DNA of 64,000 bases from Paramacrobiotus metropolitanus (GCF_019649055.1 NW_026570264.1:248001-312000); one strand, 5' to 3'. Positions 12,144-24,252 are shown, numbered from the stretch's first letter. Translations and numbers: made by a program. The notes: generated from the sequence alone by a model not told the origin.

Positions 12144-12166
12144 GGTTATCGATCGAATCGGTACGT
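12144..12166 (+). promoter_or_regulatory. TTATCGATC upstream motif of FAX-2
   Basis: Reads GGTTATCGATCGAATCGGTA then CGTG, about 500 bp before the FAX-2 ATG. The FAX-3 copy is nearly identical over more than 20 bases. Confidence 0.5.
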
Positions 12167-12669
12167 GAAATGTATCGGCAAACCGACGACAGGATCCTGT
12201 TAGCATGGAACGCTGCAAGCACATAACGTTTCTGTATAGTGTATACATACATGCATCCAAACCAGATATGTTTATTCTATTTCCGCGACCCCTAAATACA
12301 CACTATCCTACGCTGTACCTAGTCCACTCAGGGTCTGAATGGCTTGAAATACATTGTGACAAGTCGTACTCCTCTCATCTTTCAAGTGAGATTTTGTTAG
12401 ACAGCCTGGGCATCAAACTTGGATTCGTCGGAAAATCTGTGACTTCACTGACGCAGCCATACAGGTTGTTCACTGACGCATATTATTCACCTCTGGATAA
12501 AATATTTTTCTTTTGAATGAAAACTAACGAAATTGATGATAAATAACGAAATTGGGTTTTCAGTTTCCGTAGACACCATGTTTATTTTACGTTATTAACG
12601 AATTCCTGATTTGCTTCGTGCAGGAAGTATAAGGTTAAACTGCGTACCGTAATCGACATCACTGATACA

Positions 12670-15600
12670 ATGCCTATGGGAAAATGTCTTATGTTCCCTC
12701 TACACAGGCCAGAATACTCCTTACAATCTGAAAGTGGTCGGTATGATCCATTTGTTGTGGATGTACTGGGAGCAGCTGGTGAGTACATGCGAGGATATGT
12801 CTGTAATGTGGATGAACAGGGCCTGACGGTTAAGCTGGACGACCTTACGGTGCAGCATGTCGCTTATGGTCGCGTATGGAGTGTTAAAGAACCCGATTTC
12901 GGAGAATCAACAATGAAGCGGAACTCGGGTGATATTGACGTTCGCATCGACCCCACAGACAGTGGCGTGACGTCGTGGACCCCCGCTCGATTAGTTGACA
13001 GCATTCATTGGAGTAGGGAATGGTACCATGACTACCATCGTAGGTCTTGCCGGTATTCTGTAGTCACAGTGGAAGTGTCCCAACCGGATACAACCGTTGC
13101 GCAGTACACCGTCATTGATGGACCCACAGCGCTGACACAACGGGTGCGTAAACGCGGGGATCTCGGCCCAGTGGTCCAACGAAATGCCTTTCAGAAAGTT
13201 CTCGAGCCCATGTTCAATCCGTCAGAGAAATATCCGCATCCCGTGCGCTTTTTGAAAACAGCGTGTTCGTTCCCACGATTCCATACATTCTGGCTGAGAG
13301 ACACTCACACGATCTTACTTGGCCTTCATGATGAGTATATGGAGCTGCTGCTCTCCCCTGTGCGAGCTAAACTTTACAACATGTTGAAAGAGGACTACAT
13401 TGCCGGCAATGGCCGCAATGACGATTGTGCTCCAGTGCGGAAATCGATAGCGGATTGTGTGGAAGGCTTGTTCATTATGCAGCGTTGGACAGTCGACGAA
13501 ATACTTGGTGGATTGGTCTGCACTGTTCTACAGTCAGAAGGTATTACAGTAAAACATAGGAATACCAGTAACAAATATTCTATTTTATGGCTTCTCTAGA
13601 AACAGCGGAATCCATTCCCGCTCGGAATTAATGTGATCCTTCACTGCCAAAACCAGTAAAGGATCACTTCTTTACACATAATGTGCTTTGACAACGTTAC
13701 GATTTTGCAGAGTTTCGTGACGGTGAGCCATGCTTTAGTGAGCTAATCTTGGAAATTCAAACCCTGATCTACTCGAATCTGGACATATTCCATCAGAATT
13801 TATTTAAAAGGTAAACACACGGTGGTGCTTTGACGAATGTCTTAACAAATGCCGTCTAGATAGCGCAAGACAGTTTTCGCAGTATAATGCCTTGTTCGAA
13901 TTATCGGACCTACGTTCGTTACTAAATTTTTGAGTTACTCTTCTGTAATCAGTACATTAATCGCTCCAGCTGTAGTGGAGCCGTTGAGGGGCAAATACGA
14001 TTTTAACAATTCTTGGACATTTTCGTAGAAAATTGTGGTGCAGTCATACCTTAACATTTGACTAGAGAATTAAGGATTAAAAGTGTTATCTTTGCTTTCT
14101 GCCTATCTTTAGTCAAACAAAGTATGACCCGTGGTTCTATGGGCGAAGGAGGACATTTTTTTACATTTTGACGTCTCTTCCGTCATTGCCAGTACTTATC
14201 GTGCATGAAAAATAATTATTGTGCATGAAAAATTGATAACCAGGTTTTACGAACAGACAGTAAGGTTTCTTCAACAAAACTAAGGTGGTGGTAAGAACAA
14301 TTTGAATAAACGCTATCCTACCAGTCAATCGATTCTTTGTGGAAAACTGAACGAAGTGGCTATTTTGCCGCAGTGTTTGCGGCTAAATAGCCAGTTGGCT
14401 ATTTTGCCGCACTAGGGTGGGCGAAATAGCTTGTTGGCTATTTTACCGCACACTGCGTTAAAATAGCTGCTCAGCTATTTTGCCGCACTATGGTCGGCAA
14501 AATAGTCAGTTGGCTATTTTGCCACACCATTATCGCAGCCTGTCTCGCCGCACGCTTTCACACCTATAGCCCATTTCGTACCACGCTATAAAATGGGCCC
14601 GTCTTTTTGTTCCACGTAATCCAAGTATTCCTATGTATGCCACAAGTATTCTTCCCGTAGGCTGTCCGTGTTTATAAGCGCATTTTAGATTTCACAAAAC
14701 AAGTTCCGTCCAGTTCCACATTCGGGTAGAAGTTGGCGTTACGGGTTGATTTACGTCCGTTCGCGACGTAAGGCGCCGTAACCCAACGTCGTTGGCTGAC
14801 GCGTAAAAACTACCTGCCTTACGTGGATCTGTGCAACGGCTCAGCCTGACTGAGCGAGAAGGCAGCGTATGCTGCCTGTGGATCTTTGTTGTGTGCTCTA
14901 ACCGCCTCCCCGCGAGAAGGTTGGTCACGCTCTCGGCACTCTCGATTCGATTTGTGTTTCCAGCTGTACGTCACTGCAAGTGTGCATCCGTACAAGCATT
15001 TTAAACGCCGTTTTAATAGTCTGCTAACGTACTGTCTATCTGACGCGGTAGTTTCTAGTGAACGGAGCCTAAACCATGTGAAATCTAAAATTCCCTATAA
15101 TGTACTGTATTCTTCAGTGTATTTGAGTAGGTTTCTTAGCCTTCTTAGGTTTTGAACTACAGGGGTGCTGTGCCAAGTTCGGGCAGTTGCGTAAAATAAA
15201 TTATAAATATTCCCGTACGCCATTTTACTTTTGCTTCTTCACTTTTCCAGTATAACTTTTCCTTGCAAATCCAACAATTTCAAATGTTTAATCGTTTGAT
15301 TTGATAATAAGGAGCCAGCGGAACTTAAGGGGCTGAGGTGGAGGTAATTTTTCGGGGGCTTATAACTGGACCAATTCAAAATGTCTTAACAAATATTCTT
15401 GCGCGAACAATTTCGAAAACAGTTGAGTTACCCAGAAGTTTTCAAGGGTCGGCATAGGGACCTTGCAACATCAGAGCTCGAGGTGACCTCGGAACAAGGT
15501 GCATTTTCCATAGACTTGTATGTTAAAAAGTACCTACAGGGGAATGCGGCTGCCTAGAGCACCGATCCCATTAGGGAAGATTTTAGTGTTTAAACTGAAG

Positions 15601-18600
15601 GAACGGAAAGACCCTTAGAAAACACAGCACACACCTCGTAGTTCTTAGCCTCTACCAATTTTTAAATTTTCGTTGAAGGAACATGATTATTTTGTTCTAA
15701 GCAGTGCAATTTTTGCACAAAAAATGAAACTAGAAATTCGGCTCGTTGTCCTTGTACATCAGCGTTTTGCATAGAAGCAAAATTACCTAAGGTGGTCGAG
15801 GGTAAGAACTATTTTGTAAGAATAAACTAGGAAAATGCACTTCTTCGTGCATTGGTAGACCGGAGCGCAGCTTGGAGTGAGAAATAAAATTTTTGTTTAT
15901 TCGTAGTAATTTATTTTGATCTCACAAGCAACCGGCACGAATTAATGTAAAAACCAGTATTCATTAAAGGTTAATTTAGATCAGCGGTACGCATTGTTGG
16001 TCATTTCAAACGGTTCAGCCGTTGTTCTTCTTTTATACGTTGAATAGTGGTTCTTTTAGTTTTAATGCTAGTGAGCAATGAGAACGGAAATGTAGGCTCT
16101 AAAGCCAAACCCTTCCAAGACTTGACTCGGGACAGGGCAACGTAGATCAGTCCGGAGGCAATTAAAAATATTAGACTTAATTGGCAGAATCAGAGGAATA
16201 TTTGCAACTGCCCGAACTTGGCGTAGCACCCCGTAAAACAGCACGGAATACAGGCCGAATTCATGGGAATGCGATAAGATGTTGCAGGAACACAGCAGCC
16301 ACAAGTTCGAGATAAGAGAGTTGCATTTGACCTGAGATGGTTTAGTATCGCCCTATGCCATGGTAGCACCTACCACCGTCCGGTAGGCTCCCTCCGTTGG
16401 CTTCAATTTCGGTGCCGGGTGGTAAGATGGAATGCACTTCGTAGTCTACCGAACTCGTGGGCGCAGTGGTGCAACCAAGGCTGCGGCTTTCAGGTTTGCC
16501 GCAACTACTGGGCCACCGACATTATGACTCTGATGCCAGTTCACGTATTAAGCCCCGGTTCGAGTTACATGCCGGGTCAACGGTGGCGTACGCGCACTGC
16601 TGAGGTGATCCCCCACATGGCAGCGCTGGGAACGGCACAGCTGGGAACGGCACAGCCGGGAACGGCACAGCCGGGAACGGCACAGCCGGGAACGGCACAG
16701 CCGGGAACGGCACAGCCGGGAACGGCACAGCCGGGAACGGCACAGCCGGGAACGGCACAGCCGGGAACGGCACAGCCGGGAACGGCACAGCCGGGAACGG
16801 CACAGCCGGGAACGGCACAGCCGGGAACGGCACAGCCGGGAACGGCACAGCCGGGAACGGCACAGCCGGGAACGGCACAGCCGGGAACGGCACAGCCGGG
16901 AACGGCACAGCCGGGAACGGCACAGCCGGGAACGGCACAGCCGGGAACGGCACAGCCGGGAACGGCACAGCCGGGAACGGCACAGCCGGGAACGGCATAG
17001 CCGGGAACGGCACAGCCGGGAACGGCACAGCCGGGAACGGCACAGCCGGGAACGGCACAGCCGGGAACGGCATAGCCGGAACGGCACAGCCGGAACGGCA
17101 CAGCCGGGAACGGCACAGCCGGGAACGGCACAGCCGGGAACGGCACAGCCGGGAACGGCACAGCCGGGAACGGCACAGCCGGGAACGGCACAGCCGGGAA
17201 CGGCACAGCCGGAACGGCACAGCCGGGAACGGCACAGCCGGGAACGGCACAGCCGGGAACGGCACAGCCGGAACGGCACAGCCGGGAACGGCACAGCCGG
17301 GAACGGCACAGCCGGGAACGGCACAGCCGGGAACGGCACAGCCGGGAACGGCACAGCCGGGAACGGCACAGCCGGGAACGGCACAGCCGGGAACGGCACA
17401 GCCGGGAACGGCACAGCCGGGAACGGCACAGCCGGGAACGGCACAGCCGGGAACGGCACAGCCGGAACGGCACAGCCGGGAACGGCACAGCCGGGAACGG
17501 CACAGCCGGGAACGGCACAGCCGGAACGGCACAGCCGGGAACGGCACAGCCGGGAACGGCACAGCCGGGAACGGCACAGCCGGGAACGGCACAGCCGGGA
17601 ACGGCACAGCCGGGAACGGCACAGCCGGGAACGGCACAGCCGGGAACGGCACAGCCGGGAACGGCACAGCCGGGAACGGCACAGCCGGGAACGGCACAGC
17701 CGGGAACGGCACAGCCGGGAACGGCACAGCCGGGAACGGCACAGCCGGGAACGGCACAGCCGGGAACGGCACAGCCGGGAACGGCACAGCCGGTTCCAGT
17801 CGCCGGCCGCGAATCCAAACATTGCCGTCGCACGGTTCCACGGCATGCAGCAGTAGAACCGTGCGACGCGTTCATAGGAATACATAGGAACACTTGGAAT
17901 ACTTGGATTACGTGGAACAAAAAGACGGGCCCATTTTACGGTTCTACTGCTGCATGCCGTGGAACCGTGCGACGGCAATGTGCATGTTCCGTTCCCTGCT
18001 CGTTGTACCCATCCGCCATCTCCGTTCCCCAGCGTCGTGCCGGGCCAGGCCGATTCGTGCCCACTGGGCCTCCGAAGTTCTGGCCGACTATATTCCATCC
18101 CCCTCGATTGGCTCAGTTCTGGCCGAGCTAACCTCCGGCAAATCTGCCGGCTGGCTAATTTCCCTCCATATCCGGGCTTATGCCGTAGTTCCCGCACCAT
18201 CTTCCATTGCCTCTTCCATGCCTCCCTGCCTCCGGCGGGTTCGGTTGGGGCTGTCCGTACTGTGGCGGGGATGCAGGGCAAGGCCGAAAGGTGTCGAGTT
18301 TACGGCCAATGCGTGTCCGGGCGACGCGAATCCTTATTTCACTTACACAGGCCAGCACGAACATCACCTTTCCGGTAGGCGAATCGAGCCGTAAACTTGG
18401 CCATTCAGATATCGATCGGCCAACCGTCCTTTGGTTCTTCTGCCGTCGATTCCTAGCATTATTCCGCCACCCTAACCCTCTAAGTCGGAGCGCAGCCTCG
18501 CCTGGCACATTTGCCAGCAGCTGGAGAACAACGGCCAGCCTCGGTCGCACGACAACTGGAAGGTAAACCCTGCCAACCATAACGGACGGTGCGGTGGCCC

Positions 18601-21600
18601 ACGCTAGCGCGAAAACGACATCGGACCCAAGCCCGACATCAGCAAAACCCGTCGGAAAGTGACACCCGGACAACGGCGGCCAAGACTACAACGACCGACA
18701 TCGAGGATGATCCTTGCCGCCGACATAAACTAATCCGGCCTCGGCGAGACGCCAGAAATACGGCGCCGGAGTAACTGACGGAAGAAGAACCGCGGTAGTG
18801 ACGCGATCGACCGGGTTTTGCAGCAACCCACCGGAAAATCCGGGAGGCGCCGTGCCGGGCTGATATCAAAAGTTCATCCTGTCGGGTGTGCCGCAATCGT
18901 CCACCACGGCGATCAGGTTCCTCGTGTTAGGCTGTTTCTTCCGCCGGTCAGATCCATCGCTCAGGATGGTTCGTGCGGCCGTGGCGTTTGATCTTGAAGC
19001 CTCCTATCTGTCCCCGTCTGTTTAGACTGTCCGTCCGGCTTCGGTGGGTTTGTCCGCCTCGCCGCATCGGTAGTCTGGGGTGCCGTGCCGTTCAATCCCA
19101 CCGAACCGAGGAAACGCGAAGTAGCACTCCGCGGCGCCGATCTGTCGTCAGATTTGTCTCCAAACCGGCTACTCGTTTCTCAAGCTGTTCCGTTCGGTGT
19201 ATCATTGTTCCAAGTTCCTGTTCTAGGTTGACGTGTTTCAAAAAGACATGTGTCTGCTCCTTCGGATCTTTGACAATTCATGCGATGAACTCGGTTGACT
19301 TGACCAGAGATTTTTTGAGCTTTTCCTTGTACGCGTCCCTTCTTTTCTTGCCGTCCGAAGCTGTCGCTGTAGCATCTCTATTAAACGCTTCGGTTCTTTT
19401 GCTGCACTCCTGCCTAAGGTAGACGCTCTCGGTCGCGAAAATGTCCACCCGTTTTTGTAGTCGGTCGGTGACTTCTGCTATGTCCGCATTCTCCGTTCTC
19501 AGGGTGGTGATAGTTGCATACTTTTCCGCCAAAGTTGCCTTCTTCCGGTCCATCTTGTTCCGGGTGGCTGCTAACTGGACTACCAGATGAGCCGATTATC
19601 CGTTTATCGTGCCATCGGTGATCTTGTCCGGCGGTCCGCTAAGTTTCTGGAACTGATGGCCTTCCGGCGTCTGAAATACCGGTTCGTTCGGGTCGAGTTC
19701 TGTCCGCCCTCGGTGTTGATTCCGGGCTGCCGTCTGCCAGAAACAATGGAACAATTCCGGCTCGAACAGTGTTAACCGGCGACGGTATGGCCGACTCGCC
19801 CGTCAAGCGGTTGACTTAGCTCTCGGTCGAACTCTGCCGAGTGACCGTTGGTGCAAGCTGGTCCGCTCCAACCGGGCCGGGTGATCCGGCTGCCGTGCCG
19901 GGTTGCGATCCCCACTGCGGATTCCGCTACCCGTTTTCCGGATTGTGCGTTTCCCGGCTCGGTTTGGTCCGCAGTGTCCACCGGGACGCCGGGTAGCCGA
20001 GCGGGCGTGTGTGATGCTCGCCCTTCTTCAGAGTGCTGTCCATGCGTGTCCGGAGGGTGTTCCGTCCGTTTTGCTAAGTGCGGTCCGACTAAAGTGTCAG
20101 CTGGCTACAGACGTCTGCAACCGTCCAAAACGACCGGCGGTCGTCTCTAAGACGACCGCCGGTCGTTTTTGACGGTTACAGACGCGCACTACGCAAAATT
20201 CGCAATAAATGACTAATATCTGTCCGGTGTTAGTTCGTTATGGCAAACAAAATTATTCTGATAAATTTTCGGACACATAAAAACATTTCTTACCTTTGCC
20301 AAAATTTTAAATAACACCAACATTACTTTCCAGTCTAATGAAATCGACTTTTGATCGTAGGTGCACCTGAGGCGAAGGCGACAATGTCTTTTGTCTCGTC
20401 TATGTTAACGTAACCTTCTGTATAACCCAAAATTCTTTTTACTTGCATGAATATCCAAACTCGTAGCGTAGCTCGCACGCTCGTTACACGTTCTTTAAGA
20501 AATAGCAAATCCAAAAAAAATTGCCAGCACTAGTTGTTAGCCTATCATGTCGAGGGAACCGATAATTAGTGCGGGCATTTTAAAGAAATGTGTTGGCAGA
20601 GTTGCCTCTTATTACGGAGTGTTCCTTATTAAAATTATCCTATTCCCGTCCATAGTGCGGCAAAATAGCTAACGAGCTGTTTTAACGCAGTGTGCGGTAA
20701 AATAGCCAACAAGCTATTTCGCCCACCATAGTGCGGCAAAATAGCCAACTGGCTATTCCGACGCAGTGTGCGGCAAAATAGCCTGAGGGCTATTCAGACC
20801 TTATTGTTATGCTGCGGCAAAATAGCCATAGCCAAAACTAAATTTAGTACGCCAAAGCATGTAGTATAACTATACTGTACTTCAACTGGATAGGCGGACC
20901 TCCAGTCAAACTGACGAAATGACCGGTTCAGTTTGTCAGTTCGGGACACCAGTCGCTCCAGTAGAGGTGTTTCCATCAGCTTCTACTGAAGTGTACCATT
21001 TCCTTTATCATCATAACATGTCATAACTGCCGGTTGTTACGATACGTTGCTTTGCGTTACAGGGTATGTAAGGCAACTCAACACCTGCTAGACTCACGTA
21101 TAATCCAGTCGTGTGTCATTATGCCTACGCGGCCTCTCAGTGAAGCTCTGCATCCTGATGCTAAGACGTCAACATACAGTACCTGGATGTGGAAGGGAAG
21201 TTTCGCCTACACCCACTACCTGGCTCGAACTGTCACGAGCCACTGCCGTACTTTGTGCCTCGTCGGAGAAAGGGAATATTGCCTGTCTTTCTTGGTCGAC
21301 TTACTGAATTTCTTGTCACTGAAGCTAAAGTGGCTGGTCGTCACTGACAACGCGCAGTTGTACATCCATGAACTGTTTGATTTTCCTCAGCCGACCAATG
21401 TCTTAACCTTGACCAAGGCGGATGTGTACATGTTGTTTCCTTACAAGTCTCCAGAATTCCGAACAATATGCGATAATATCCTGCTGCGAAATTGTGTGTT
21501 CGATGCGAAGGAGTCCATTAACTTTCCTATAATATGTGACAACGGTAGTATGATGGACATTGACAACGAACTGTTCATCCGATACGAAGACACATTCTTG

Positions 21601-22617
21601 ATCAGCGTGGCTCATTGGTCGTTCAGTTTTGCCGGTACAACGAAAGCGGATTATTTGGCGTCAGTTCGCAGGATTTTCGAAGTAGGTTGTCCAGAACTGC
21701 AGACCACAAAGGTGTATCGTCTTCTGGATGGCTTAAACGCTTACCCTGTTCCCAAACATTTGCCAGAGGATTTACTGTGAGCGTTTCTAAGGGCTTCTTT
21801 TGTGCTGTAAGTCAATACTGATTCCTTGCCGTCCGTTTTGTGGCTTCTAGCAACTGTTTTTGCAGTAACGCAGCGTTAAAGTCAAAGAATTCATTTATAA
21901 ACCAAATTTTCTTTGCCAGTTGGTAGTCAAGCCAGTCAGCATTTCATTACGCAGATCTATATTTGGCGCTTAATGAAGGCTATATTAGCGCTTAGAACTA
22001 TATTTATCGTAATGAGAACTTGTGTTCTTTACGGCAGATCGTCCTTACTGCAGGGGCTCGTTCGACACCAATCTCCAAGCAATTCTGGTTATTCTTATTT
22101 AACAATTTAGTATTTTATAATTATTTGACAGGCATCAGCCATGCGAGATGCATGTAACGCGTAAGAGTATGGCGTGACGCGCCATTTTATAGGGTTTGGC
22201 GTAATATGTGAATGCAGGTACATCTTTCGCTCTCTTTAGGATAAAATAAATTAAAATTAAAGATCTGCAATTTGGATTTAACATCTTCTGCCGATTGTTC
22301 AAGTAGTAACTCCATATTGCAGTGTAATTAATTTTTGGACGGGCTCGCATACGTTACTAATAAGCACCGCAGTTTAAGCATTTGATGGAGAGCCGAGTTT
22401 CTCAGTCGTCGAAAATGAACTTCAAGAAGACAAGAACAGCAGCTCTATGAGTTCTTCGGCAACACTGGGTGCTCAGTAAAGTGGCTGTTGAACTATTTGT
22501 AGGTGGGACAGTCCGACTCCGAATACCATTTCTGACATTCGGACGGCCATTCTGACCGAGTCGCCTCAGCGGAAACTGGTGACCCAAACGTTGCATCTAT
22601 TACCATTCTTGCAATAA
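12670..22617 (+). CDS. FAX-2: FAX gene with a 7.25-kb intron and a late nonsense codon
   Basis: Exons: 12670-13540, 13711-13810, 21063-21806 and 22503-22617, all GT-AG with family phases. Exon 1 carries the Agenet-like modules (RGYVCNVDEQGLTVKLD, SWTPARLVDSI, YTVIDGPTALTQR). Exon 3 starts RVCKATQHLL and runs to PEDLL, where the tryptophan codon seen in FAX-1, FAX-3 and FAX-5 is TGA (21778-21780). The product would be 562 aa instead of 609, losing the last 47. Exon 4 itself is intact and still encodes SPQRKLVTQTL. Intron 2 is swollen by a composite insertion at 14358-20827. The gene may make a truncated protein or be newly inactivated. The start follows FAX-5 and FAX-3; an in-frame second ATG is two codons on. 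Confidence 0.7.
15159..16233. mobile_element. Tc1/mariner-like element, non-autonomous or decayed (1.08 kb)
   Basis: Terminal inverted repeats CAGGGGTGCTGTGCCAAGTT at the left and its near complement (AACTTGGCGTAGCACCCC) at the right, flanked by TA on both sides. That is the target duplication of Tc1/mariner. A relative with the same ends lies at 50427-51544. Internal words such as GGGGGCTTATAACTGGACC match the relative in inverted orientation. No intact transposase frame. It is nested inside the 6.5-kb element. Confidence 0.65.
16622..17790. repeat. 15-bp minisatellite (CACAGCCGGGAACGG), about 78 copies
   Basis: Almost perfect tandem array of a 15-mer. At least six units have lost one G (14-mers near 17070, 17085, 17205, 17264, 17457 and 17516), and CATAG variants occur near 16994 and 17069. 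Pairs of 14-mers are spaced 59 bp apart twice (17205/17264 and 17457/17516), showing block duplication inside the array. The unit has no stop in any frame, so very long frames cross it on both strands (pentapeptides GTAQP or AVPFP). They are a composition artefact, not genes. Confidence 0.95.
17819..17981. repeat. 43-bp palindrome arms beside the minisatellite
   Basis: 17819-17862 (CATTGCCGTCGCACGGTTCC onward) recurs as its reverse complement at 17938-17981. The spacer contains ACTTGGAATACTTGGATTACGTGGAACAAAA-type sequence that is found again, inverted, at about 14594-14640 near the left end of the large element. It looks like a foldback relative. Confidence 0.75.
17990..20220. other. GC-rich cargo segment of the large element; no intact gene recognised
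   Basis: Distinctly richer in G and C than the surrounding AT-rich DNA. Many overlapping open frames exist on both strands, as expected from composition. The one that reads most like protein is minus 19278-19577: a lysine/glutamate-rich coiled-coil-like stretch (ATLAEKYATITTLRTENADI), open from a TAA near 19592. It has no recognisable partner domains. This could be the decayed coding part of the element. Confidence 0.4.
20119..20177. repeat. Strong GC-rich hairpin (27-bp arms, 5-base loop)
   Basis: AACCGTCCAAAACGACCGGC... pairs with GACGACCGCCGGTCG...GACGGTT across TCTAA. It lies at the edge where GC-rich cargo gives way to AT-rich DNA, so it may mark an end of a nested element. Confidence 0.8.
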
Positions 22618-22629
22618 TTCCATAAAAGA

Positions 22630-22944
22630 GGCGTTAATTCTGCAGTAAAAGGAGCCTTGAAAATCTAGGTTGATTTATTGTTTTCTTCCATGAAAATTAA
22701 TTACGGCGCTACTGCCAGATGAATACATTGTATCGGCCCTTACAACTCTTTTGGTTTCATAAAGATGAAACTACTGCAAACCTTGCAGAGCAGCCTGAAT
22801 GCTGCTCATGCAAAATAAAAGGATCCGAACGTTTTTTCACAACTCTCAATGACTTAGTCGTAGAGCCACTATAACGAGAATAAAACTTATTTATCATCTT
22901 TCAATAATTAGATTCTCCACGTTGAAGCATTGATGTTAATTACC
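22630..22944. other. Conserved FAX 3' flank
   Basis: Sequence after the FAX-2 stop (GAGGCGTTA, TAAAAGGAGCC, ATTAATTACGGCGCTACTG) recurs after FAX-5 (58995-59080), after FAX-4 (40300-40390) and inverted after FAX-3 (29215-29260). It marks how far duplicated units extend past the gene. Confidence 0.55.
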
Positions 22945-23204
22945 GGTGCTTCTTTCAGTAGTTTCTTGACTAAAACAGCGTAGGTCGCAAAAATCCGGCC
23001 ATCTACGAACAAACATGCACACTGCATTCGTTAACATTGGTAAGTCCGTACACACAACTGATACAAGTTATGCACAACAACGGGCTACTAAACCGGTGGC
23101 ATTACCACTTTCCCATGGAAAAGGGAATTGTGTTTGGCGTGGGATATTACCTGTGTAACTGTGTTGATACTCTGCCTCCCGCTCGTATTTGAATCAGACT
23201 AGTG

Positions 23205-23494
23205 TAAAGGCCCGAGCGGCAGCTAACCACGTACGCCGAGCCGAGAAAGCAAGAAAGTACAGCTTCCTGTCGGGGTGATACGAGTTTACGGCTGTCGGCT
23301 TTGAGACTTTCGGTAGTTTTGGTACATCGGGCAAAAGATTTCTTAACGAGATTGGGAAGAGGGTTTCGCTACAAACCGGCGAGATTCGTAGCATAGAGTT
23401 TTTGAAACAGAACATCTCTTTAGACATTCAATGTGGTAATTCTGCATCGGTAATCGGTACCGTTGAAAATGCTGTATTGCTTAATCGTAATTAG
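23205..23494 (+). pseudogene. Reverse-transcriptase C-terminal fragment A
   Basis: Translates to the end of the same element family as the 36.2-kb and 40.7-kb fragments: KYSFLSG, stop, then VGFETFGSFG, TGEIRS, FLKQNISLDIQCGNSASVIG. It contains an in-frame stop and lacks the CCHC and RPD parts. A dead 5'-truncated insertion. Confidence 0.65.
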
Positions 23495-23552
23495 ATCTTG
23501 ATATTGTTATCGCGCTATTGAAATAAAGTACATTCTAAACCGCTCGCGTTTC

Positions 23553-24252
23553 CTTAAGGGATTTGGCCCGGTACATAGCACCAAATTCGTGTACATACAC
23601 GGGAACTTTCGTTGTCGCGCACTTCCAAACACTTTTTTGGGTCGTTTTTTGACATTGTGTAGCCAAATGATTTGTATACTCGTACATAGGCGTGAAATCC
23701 GTTTTTGCGCGCAACATCCGGTTCGGGATTTGTGGCTGTTAGAAAATTCCAAAAAGTTTAAATGCGTTCAGTTGTACCAGAAGTCTCATTATGGGCCGAT
23801 CCATTTCAAATTTTGCAGGTAAATGCGCGTAACCATGACGATCGTTCTTACACCGATTCACTGTTCTAGCATGCTTTTCAAATTTTATAATGAATTTCAA
23901 AAATTTTAAAATACATTTTAAAATTCGAAAAAAATTGTGGAAGTCTGGATCCGTGTAAGAACGATCTTCATGGTTATGTGCATTTACCAGCAAAATTTGA
24001 AATGGATCGGTTCATAATGAGACTTTTGGTACACCTGAACGCTTTTAAACTTTTTGGAATTTTCTAACAGCCATAAATCCCGAACCGGATGTTGCGCGCA
24101 AAAATGGATTTCACGCCTATGTACGAGTATACAAATCGTTTGGCTACACAATGTCAAAAAGCGACCCAAAAAAGTGTTCGGAAGTGCGCGACAGCGAATA
24201 TTCCCGTTTATGCACACGAATTTGGTGTTATGTACCGGGCCAAATCCCTTAA
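23553..24252. mobile_element. Foldback element FB1, copy 1 (about 300-bp arms)
   Basis: The left arm starts TTAAGGGATTTGGCCCGGTA and the right arm ends with its complement (TACCGGGCCAAATCCCTTAA). Arms match over about 300 bp, including GCGCGCAACATCCGGTT and CATAGGCGTGAAATCC, around a spacer of about 100 bp of AT-rich DNA. A second copy of the family lies at 34943-35887. No coding capacity. Confidence 0.85.

Larger units (their letters stand above)
14358..20827. mobile_element. Large composite element with about 165-bp inverted ends, inserted in FAX-2 intron 2
   Basis: The left end (14358-14530) and the reverse complement of the right end (20653-20827) match over about 165 bp. They are built from repeated units such as GGCTATTTTGCCGCA and GGCGAAATAGCTTGTTGGC. 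FAX-3 and FAX-4 lack this insert in intron 2 although the flanks (CGCTATCCTACCAG left, GATACGTTGCTTTGCGT right) are shared. The interior holds a Tc1/mariner-like element, a 15-bp minisatellite, a palindrome and a GC-rich segment. No transposase was recognised, so the class is unknown and the cargo may have been captured later. No clear target duplication was found. Confidence 0.7.

Noticed and set aside
16622-17790. A CRISPR array
   Set aside because: Units are contiguous 15-mers with no spacers.
16548-18281. Open frames of 439-577 codons on the minus strand and 193 on the plus strand
   Set aside because: They are produced by the 15-bp minisatellite, which has no stop in any frame, and by adjoining GC-rich DNA.
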